A stretch of DNA of 64,000 bases from an uncultured bacterium (GTDB lineage: Bacteria > Cyanobacteriota > Vampirovibrionia > Gastranaerophilales > Gastranaerophilaceae), in contig CASFGU010000025.1 in assembly GCA_949294395.1 (NCBI GenBank), forward strand, positions 115,484 through 179,483, written 5' to 3'. Below the pieces are notes generated by a model, which saw only the letters and a list, made by a program, of their open reading frames with translations, was not told where the DNA came from and did not search any database. Shown here piece after piece: positions 59,373 through 64,000 of the stretch. The position numbers were made by a program, and so were the translations under genes. Position 1 is the stretch's first letter. Every line of letters begins with the position of its first letter.

Positions 59373-60446
59373 TTATTTTCCTAAAATCATAACTGCGTTT
59401 GTGCCGCCAAAGCCGAAGGCGTTGCACATAATATAATTGAGGCGTTCTGTTGTATCTTTTTTTTGTACAAGCTTGAGCGGCGGAAGTTTCGGGTCGTATT
59501 CGCCATCGTAAATGTGCGGGAAAGCCTGACCTTTTTCAAGCATAATGCAGCAAAGCGCGGTTTCAATGGAGGCTGACGCGCCGAGGCAGTGTCCTGTCAT
59601 CGGTTTTGTGGCGCTCACCGGAACTTTGTCTTGGAATATTTTATAAACAGCGTTTGCTTCCATTAAGTCATTTGAAACAGTACCTGTGCCGTGGAGATTT
59701 ATGTAATCGATTTTCTCGGGCGTCAATCCTGCCTCATTAAGTGCAAGTTCCATTGCGCTTGCGGCTTGCGTGCCTTCAGGGTCAGGGGTTGCCGCATGGT
59801 AGGCGTCGGAGGTTTCACCGATACCGAGGATTTTTATTCCGTCTGCGGCGTCTTTTTCCACAAGAAACAGCGCTGCGGCTTCTCCGATATTCATGCCTTT
59901 TCTGTTTTTGCTCAACGGAATCGAGCGTTCTTTTGATAAAACTTCCAGCGCGGCAAAGCCTGCAAGCGGAAATTTTGAAATTTCATCCGTTCCTCCGACG
60001 ATTACGGCGTCACAAATGCCTGAACTGATAAGTTTTCTCGCGGTAGAAAACGCTTTTATCCCTGATGAACATGCCGTTGATACACCGCAGAAAAAGCCTT
60101 CCAATTTGAGGTAATCTTTTAAAAATTCCGCAGGGTTACTCATTTTTAAGTGTTCCGGATTTTTAGTTTCCTCAAACCTGTCAATCCCTGTATTGGTGGT
60201 GGCAATTACAACACCAATTTTTTTCCGGTCGTATTTGTTTAAAAACCGGTCAAGTTCCGGCTTAATCTGATTAACACAGTGCAGGAGAAGCCTGTTGCAG
60301 CGGATATTATATTTGTCATCCGTGATTTCAGGGAGTTCTGCCGTAATTCTGAGGTCCGGAAGTTTTCCTGCAGCACAGTTTGAGAAAATTTCCTCAGAAT
60401 TTTCTCCCAGTGAACAAATTGCACCTGTTTTTGTTATCGTAATCAT
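59373..60446 (-). CDS. Beta-ketoacyl synthase (aryl-polyene ApeO-type)
   Basis: The 357-residue condensing enzyme is somewhat shorter than FabF but has all three catalytic residues: VSTACSSGIKAFSTA, YINLHGTGTVSND and PMTGHCLGASASIE. It is the first gene of the minus-strand operon. GAGGAAAG precedes the ATG. The divergent plus-strand operon starts only 25 bases away at 60472, so both promoters must overlap or lie within coding sequence. TATAAT at 60463-60468 serves one direction. Confidence 0.83.
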   Translation of the reverse strand: MITITKTGAICSLGENSEEIFSNCAAGKLPDLRITAELPEITDDKYNIRCNRLLLHCVNQIKPELDRFLNKYDRKKIGVVIATTNTGIDRFEETKNPEHLKMSNPAEFLKDYLKLEGFFCGVSTACSSGIKAFSTARKLISSGICDAVIVGGTDEISKFPLAGFAALEVLSKERSIPLSKNRKGMNIGEAAALFLVEKDAADGIKILGIGETSDAYHAATPDPEGTQAASAMELALNEAGLTPEKIDYINLHGTGTVSNDLMEANAVYKIFQDKVPVSATKPMTGHCLGASASIETALCCIMLEKGQAFPHIYDGEYDPKLPPLKLVQKKDTTERLNYIMCNAFGFGGTNAVMILGK

Positions 60447-60471
60447 CTTTCCTCTGTGTTAATATAATAGC

Positions 60472-61059
60472 ATGAACGAAGTTATTTTTGATATAAAAAA
60501 GTTTTCTTACGCCCAGGGTGATGAAATTGAAGTTTCATTTATCCCTATGCTTTTAAGGCGTAAGCTGAATAAATTCGGGCGTGCAGGACTTTATACGCTA
60601 TATAACGCTTATGAAAACGGCACAAATCCGAACCTTGTTTTTGCCTCCTGCTACGGCGATATTGAACGCGTTGAAAAACTTATTGCGCAGAGAGAAGAGG
60701 ATGGCGAAGTTTCGCCTGCCGGTTTCAGTTCATCCGTCCACAACGCGACGGTCGGGCTTTTTTCTTTATTAGAAAAAATAAAAACAGCGTATAATTCAAT
60801 CTCGGCAGGTGACAGAACTCTTTCTGCCGGATTTCTGGAGAGTGTGGTTTCGGGAGAATCTCTGTTCTGCTACACAGAAAGCCTCGGCGGGGTAAAAAGT
60901 ATTTCTGTTTTGACAACTCCTCATAAAGAGGGTAAATTTTTATTGTGCGAAAATACTGAAAATTTCCCGCCGCAGGACGGTTTTGAAGATTTGAAAGCAT
61001 TTTTGGAAGGTAAGACCAACCGATTTGTCAGCGGTTTATATATGGTTAAACGAAGATGA
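60472..61059 (+). CDS. Ketosynthase-like chain-length-factor homologue (ApeC-type, PF13723-like)
   Basis: The 195-residue protein resembles the N-terminal part of ketosynthases (RRKLNKFGRAGLYTLYNAYE, LVFASCYGDIERVEKLIAQR, GFSSSVHNATVGLFSLLEKI) but has no active-site cysteine in the expected place and no C-terminal half. Such short ketosynthase homologues in aryl polyene clusters act as partner of the condensing enzyme. It overlaps the acyltransferase gene by 4 bases. A TATAAT lies only 3 bases before the ATG, so either the start or the promoter assignment may be off. Confidence 0.75.
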   Translation: MNEVIFDIKKFSYAQGDEIEVSFIPMLLRRKLNKFGRAGLYTLYNAYENGTNPNLVFASCYGDIERVEKLIAQREEDGEVSPAGFSSSVHNATVGLFSLLEKIKTAYNSISAGDRTLSAGFLESVVSGESLFCYTESLGGVKSISVLTTPHKEGKFLLCENTENFPPQDGFEDLKAFLEGKTNRFVSGLYMVKRR

Positions 61060-61784
61060 GAATTTTGAGGGCTGTTCTTGTAATACTTGAAATGAGTTTT
61101 TTTGCGCTCGGCGCCATGTTTATCGGCTGCGTGCTTTTTCCTCTGCTCGGGATTTTTTATAAAGGGAGTGAGCGCAGACAAAAATTTGCAAAAATTATCC
61201 ATGATTCGTGGAAATTTTTTATAGGAGTGATGGAAGTTTCAGGAGAAATCAAGGTGCATATCGACGGGAAACTTTCCGGTATAACAGGCAAAATTATTGT
61301 GGCATCTCATCCGAGTTTGATTGATATTATTCTTTTAATCGGGAATATGCCGCCTTCCCTTTGTCTTGCAAAAAAAAGCCTTTTAAAAAATCCTTTTATG
61401 CGAAACATTGTAAAATCACTCTATATAATTAATGATGTTGAACCTGAAATCTTTGAAAAATCCGCAACAGAAGCCTTAAAATACGGGTATAATATCGTAA
61501 TTTTCCCGACAGGAACAAGGACACTGCCGGGGGATGATGTGAAATACCATAAAGGTGCTGCGCAAATTGCGATTGCGGCGGGTGTGGATATTGTGCCGGT
61601 GAGGATTGAGACGGATTACCCTTTTCTTATCAAAAACCATTCGCCGCTGGATGCGGGTACAAAACCCGTGAATTACAAATTAACTGTTCTGCCGGAGATA
61701 AAATTATCGGATTTTTCGCCGGAACTCACCGGCATAAAACTCCGCAACCATATAACCGCCCGCATAAAAGAATGTATAAATTGA
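61056..61784 (+). CDS. Lysophospholipid acyltransferase (PlsC family; ApeD-type)
   Basis: The 242-residue protein has an N-terminal membrane anchor (FFALGAMFIGCVLFPLLGIF) and the acyltransferase motifs HPSLID (HX4D) in VVASHPSLIDIILLIG and FPTGTRT in the acceptor loop; the usual Glu of FPEGTR is Thr. Members in polyene clusters are thought to attach the product to a lipid. Its ATG overlaps the preceding stop. The first ACP follows 46 bases later. Confidence 0.83.
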   Translation: MRILRAVLVILEMSFFALGAMFIGCVLFPLLGIFYKGSERRQKFAKIIHDSWKFFIGVMEVSGEIKVHIDGKLSGITGKIIVASHPSLIDIILLIGNMPPSLCLAKKSLLKNPFMRNIVKSLYIINDVEPEIFEKSATEALKYGYNIVIFPTGTRTLPGDDVKYHKGAAQIAIAAGVDIVPVRIETDYPFLIKNHSPLDAGTKPVNYKLTVLPEIKLSDFSPELTGIKLRNHITARIKECIN

Positions 61785-61830
61785 CTTTAATTTCCACTTG
61801 GGGTATAAATTTATTAAAGGAATTAAGCAG

Positions 61831-62088
61831 ATGACTCTGGAAAACGAAATTAAAGAATTAATAATAAAATCTCTGGAACTTGAAGATATTAAGCCTTCCG
61901 ATATAGAAGATGACGCCCCGCTTTTCAACGACGGATTGGGACTTGATTCCATTGACGCTTTAGAACTCGGTATGGCATTAAAGAAAAAATATAATTTAAC
62001 ACTTTCTTCAGAAAAAGAAGAAAACAACGAGTATTTTTATTCCGTAAAAACAATTGCGGACTTTATCAGGAGTAATAAGGTTGAGTAA
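61831..62088 (+). CDS. Acyl carrier protein 1
   Basis: The 85-residue protein is a standard ACP. The phosphopantetheine Ser is in GLGLDSIDALELGMALKKKY, near residue 40, and it is acidic throughout. The start at 61831 is chosen because AAAGGAA lies about 10 bases upstream and it gives normal length. It is the first of two dissimilar ACPs in the cluster, as in aryl polyene pathways (ApeE/ApeF). Confidence 0.92.
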   Translation: MTLENEIKELIIKSLELEDIKPSDIEDDAPLFNDGLGLDSIDALELGMALKKKYNLTLSSEKEENNEYFYSVKTIADFIRSNKVE

Positions 62089-62335
62089 GACTTTTACACG
62101 CGAAGAAATCTTGAATAAAATAACAGAATTTCTTGTTGAGGATTTTGAAATTGACGGGGAATTAATCAAGCCGGAAGCAAATCTTTTTGAAGATCTTGAA
62201 CTTGACAGTATTGACGCTGTTGATCTTGCAGTTAAGCTTCAGTATTTTACCGATAAAAAAATTGCGCCGGAAAATTTCAAAAAAATCCGTACCGTCAATG
62301 ATGTTGTTAATGCAATCGAAGAATTGTTGAAATGA
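62081..62335 (+). CDS. Acyl carrier protein 2 (TTG start)
   Basis: The 84-residue ACP has the carrier motif FEDLELDSIDAVDLAVKLQY. The start is taken as TTG 62081, since AGGAG (62068-62072) lies 8 bases upstream; the longer frame from 62054 adds residues unlike any ACP. It overlaps ACP1 by 8 bases and its stop overlaps the membrane protein start (ATGA). The two ACPs share the D-S-I-D core but differ elsewhere, which suggests different partners. Confidence 0.9.
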   Translation: MSKTFTREEILNKITEFLVEDFEIDGELIKPEANLFEDLELDSIDAVDLAVKLQYFTDKKIAPENFKKIRTVNDVVNAIEELLK

Positions 62336-62736
62336 AATTGAGATTTATCCTTCCGTTTTTCTTGACGCTTTGCGTAATTTTGCTGTTCCATTATACGCAT
62401 TTTTTTGCGGTGAAATTCTACCCTGTGATTGCTAATTTTACAGCATTTGCGGTATTTCTTGTGTCGTCGTTTTCTGAAGAAACCGTTATTCAAAAATTTG
62501 CAAAAATGCTGGAAGGCGGTACGCTGGATGATTTCACGAAAAACTATACCCGCAGGTTGACATATGTGTGGTGCATTTTTTGTTTTTTGAACCTTTCTAT
62601 ATCAATCGCAACTGTCTTTATGGCGGAAAAATGGTGGGCGCTTTATAACGGATTTATTTCTTATCTTGCATTAGGAACTATGTTTGCGGTTGAATATATT
62701 GTGAGAATAGTTTTAAGGAAAAAATATCAAAAATGA
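62332..62736 (+). CDS. Small polytopic membrane protein (COG4648/ApeG-like)
   Basis: A 134-residue protein with four hydrophobic helices (FILPFFLTLCVILLFHYTHF, FYPVIANFTAFAVFLVSSF, VWCIFCFLNLSISIATVFMA, WWALYNGFISYLALGTMFAV). The ending IVRIVLRKKYQK matches the short membrane proteins found between the ACPs and the ligase in aryl polyene clusters. Its function is not established. It overlaps both neighbours by 4 bases. Confidence 0.78.
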   Translation: MKLRFILPFFLTLCVILLFHYTHFFAVKFYPVIANFTAFAVFLVSSFSEETVIQKFAKMLEGGTLDDFTKNYTRRLTYVWCIFCFLNLSISIATVFMAEKWWALYNGFISYLALGTMFAVEYIVRIVLRKKYQK

Positions 62737-64000
62737 TTCTTGAAAAATTTTTTACTGATAAATATGATGATTGGACGGTTTTCGTAAACCCTGATATGAC
62801 GTTCGGCGAATTTAAAAGATACGTTGCTGGGCAGACAAAGGCGTTTGAAAAATCCGAAAAAGAAAATGTTGTATTATTATGCGAGAATTATTTTGATTTT
62901 GCGGTGAACTTTTTTGCGGCTGTTTTTGCGCGGAAAAATATTCATCTTTTGACAGATAGAACCCGTCTTTCTCTGCTGGATTTTGAATATATTCTGCCTG
63001 ATGCGCCGGAAGATACTTTTGAGGAAAATTTGGATATTTCCGGTTACAACCCCCTCCTCGAAATCAAAGATTTCGGTCCTCCCGCAAGGGGAGGACAAAA
63101 GGTAGAGGGAGAAACTTTACCTAAAATGAACAAGGATTCTTTTATAAGAGATTTTGACGCGGCGAAAATTCAGGTGAACCTTTTTACGTCAGGTTCTACA
63201 GGTGTTCCGAAAAATATTATGAAAACTCTTTATAATTTTGAGGCGGAAGCACAGTCCGTTATTGATGAATTTAATCTTTCAGGGGATTATATGATTGCCT
63301 CGACAACCTCTTCCGCACATAGTTTCGGGATGACTTTTAATTTTATTCTTCCGTTTTTTGGCGGGTATAAAATTAATCGCAAAAAAGTTGAGTTTCCTGA
63401 ACATTTGAATATTAAAGATAAGTATATTCTTATTTCAACCCCTTCATTTATGGAAAAGCTTGCAAAATACGATTTTGAGTTTGAATATTCACCTGAGAAG
63501 ATTTTTCTTGCCGGAGCAAAAATGAAGCCGGAACTTTATGATTATTACAGCAGATTTACGGAAGTTATCGACATTTATGGAAGCACTGAAACCGGCGACA
63601 TCGGCTGGAAACGGGGCAGTGATATTTTTAATGTTTTTGATGCTGTTGAAGTTGATGCGACAGACGACGGAAGAATTATTGTTAAATCGGAATTTTTCCC
63701 GTCCGGCGAGGTTATTTTGAATGATTTAATTGAAAAACTTTCTGAAAATAATTTTATCCTGAAGAAACGCTCCGATAGGATTGTGAAAATTCAGGAGAAA
63801 AGAATTTCACTTGACGAGATGGAAAACAACTTAAAAAAACATAAGTCAGTCAAAGATTGCAGATGTTTTGTGTACGATGACAAATTTTGCTGTGCGGTTG
63901 TGACTGATGACGTTGAAATTCAGGCATCGGCTTTGCGGCATTTCCTTTTGCAATTCAGTGAAATTGTTCCGAAAAAGTGGCGTATTCTGGATGAAATTCC
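62733..64000 (+). CDS. AMP-dependent acyl ligase (ApeH-type), 3' end outside the window
   Basis: An adenylate-forming ligase open to the window edge (over 420 codons). The P-loop is NLFTSGSTGVPKNI, the A5 motif is DIYGSTETGDIGWKR and the hinge part is LKKRSDRIVKIQEKRISLDE. Such enzymes load an aryl or acyl starter onto an ACP. AAAGG lies shortly before its ATG, which overlaps the preceding stop. Residues about 106-127 (NPLLEIKDFGPPARGGQKVE) come from a palindromic repeat inserted in frame. The frame is otherwise intact. Confidence 0.85.
   Translation, partial: MILEKFFTDKYDDWTVFVNPDMTFGEFKRYVAGQTKAFEKSEKENVVLLCENYFDFAVNFFAAVFARKNIHLLTDRTRLSLLDFEYILPDAPEDTFEENLDISGYNPLLEIKDFGPPARGGQKVEGETLPKMNKDSFIRDFDAAKIQVNLFTSGSTGVPKNIMKTLYNFEAEAQSVIDEFNLSGDYMIASTTSSAHSFGMTFNFILPFFGGYKINRKKVEFPEHLNIKDKYILISTPSFMEKLAKYDFEFEYSPEKIFLAGAKMKPELYDYYSRFTEVIDIYGSTETGDIGWKRGSDIFNVFDAVEVDATDDGRIIVKSEFFPSGEVILNDLIEKLSENNFILKKRSDRIVKIQEKRISLDEMENNLKKHKSVKDCRCFVYDDKFCCAVVTDDVEIQASALRHFLLQFSEIVPKKWRILDEI
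63049..63113 (+). repeat. Palindromic repeat inserted in frame in the AMP ligase gene
   Basis: About 65 bases with two hairpins, GAAATC/GATTTC (63060-63074) and GTCCTCCC/GGGGAGGAC (63076-63096), flanked by CCCCCTCCTC and GTAGAGGGAG. They encode a Pro/Gly-rich peptide between two conserved parts of the enzyme. The base composition differs from the surrounding AT-rich gene. Confidence 0.55.

Noticed and set aside
1..64000. Prophage, integron, toxin-antitoxin or CRISPR-Cas loci
   Set aside because: I found no integrase, transposase, Cas protein, spacer array or recognisable toxin; the two lone HTH genes have no toxin partner.

Overview
The window is AT-rich, gene-dense bacterial DNA. The likely source is a Gram-negative member of the non-photosynthetic sister lineage of Cyanobacteria (Vampirovibrionia/Melainabacteria, most plausibly gut Gastranaerophilales). 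Three observations support this. The response regulator at 4115-4864 resembles cyanobacterial RpaB very closely. A CMP-KDO synthetase implies LPS. Two pseudopilin-like proteins carry the FTLAEVLITLGIIG start that I associate with this lineage. The assignment is an inference from sequence memory, not a database result.

Layout. 1-5345: accA (5' end missing), prmA, a membrane protein, kdsB, an XRE regulator divergent from a pseudopilin, the RpaB-like regulator and a small membrane protein. 5396-9180: tRNA-His, a 28-codon leader ORF with a 12-G tract coupled to a sugar epimerase, DedA, a DnaQ-like exonuclease and an iron alcohol dehydrogenase. 9230-18492: M48 protease, two YbjQ proteins, HAD hydrolase, TPR lipoprotein-like protein, a repeat-rich gap, pgpH-ybeY-dgkA, and two lipid-linked sugar glycosyltransferases. 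18560-21312: lineage-type proteins of unknown function. 21379-33928: YitT, cdaA, lysA, UbiA, a ROK kinase with nanE, an M16 peptidase, RNase E/G and a radical SAM fusion. 34014-38941: three GT-D glycosyltransferase paralogues, one with a 12-G tract and one frameshifted, plus a secreted protein. 39084-43028: small regulators, a DUF512 radical SAM protein and glnA. 43029-43694: two tandem, nearly identical small-RNA genes. 43695-53624: GH38 mannosidase, a flagellar trio (FliJ, FliK-like, FlgG-like), an FkbM methyltransferase with an 11-G tract, a second HTH/pseudopilin pair, recN and the sigma factor. 53797-64000: PHP protein, GH13-like protein, TPR protein, and a divergent type II fatty-acid/polyketide cluster.

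Two systems stand out. (1) Homopolymeric G tracts lie in or directly before three surface-glycan genes (5563-5574, 34559-34570, 48984-48994). One-base slippage would truncate two of these proteins and would uncouple translation of the third. This looks like a phase-variable surface-carbohydrate system. (2) At 56966-64000, two complete ketosynthases, a ketoreductase, a hotdog dehydratase, a chain-length-factor-like ketosynthase homologue, an acyltransferase, two ACPs, a COG4648-type membrane protein and an AMP ligase are arranged like the core of an aryl polyene cluster. The cluster runs off the right edge.

Other signals are the tandem sRNAs upstream of glnA, a recurring TATAAT-6 nt-ATG arrangement suggesting leaderless mRNAs, palindromic repeats inserted in frame inside two enzymes, and a pentanucleotide repeat lodged inside a terminator stem.
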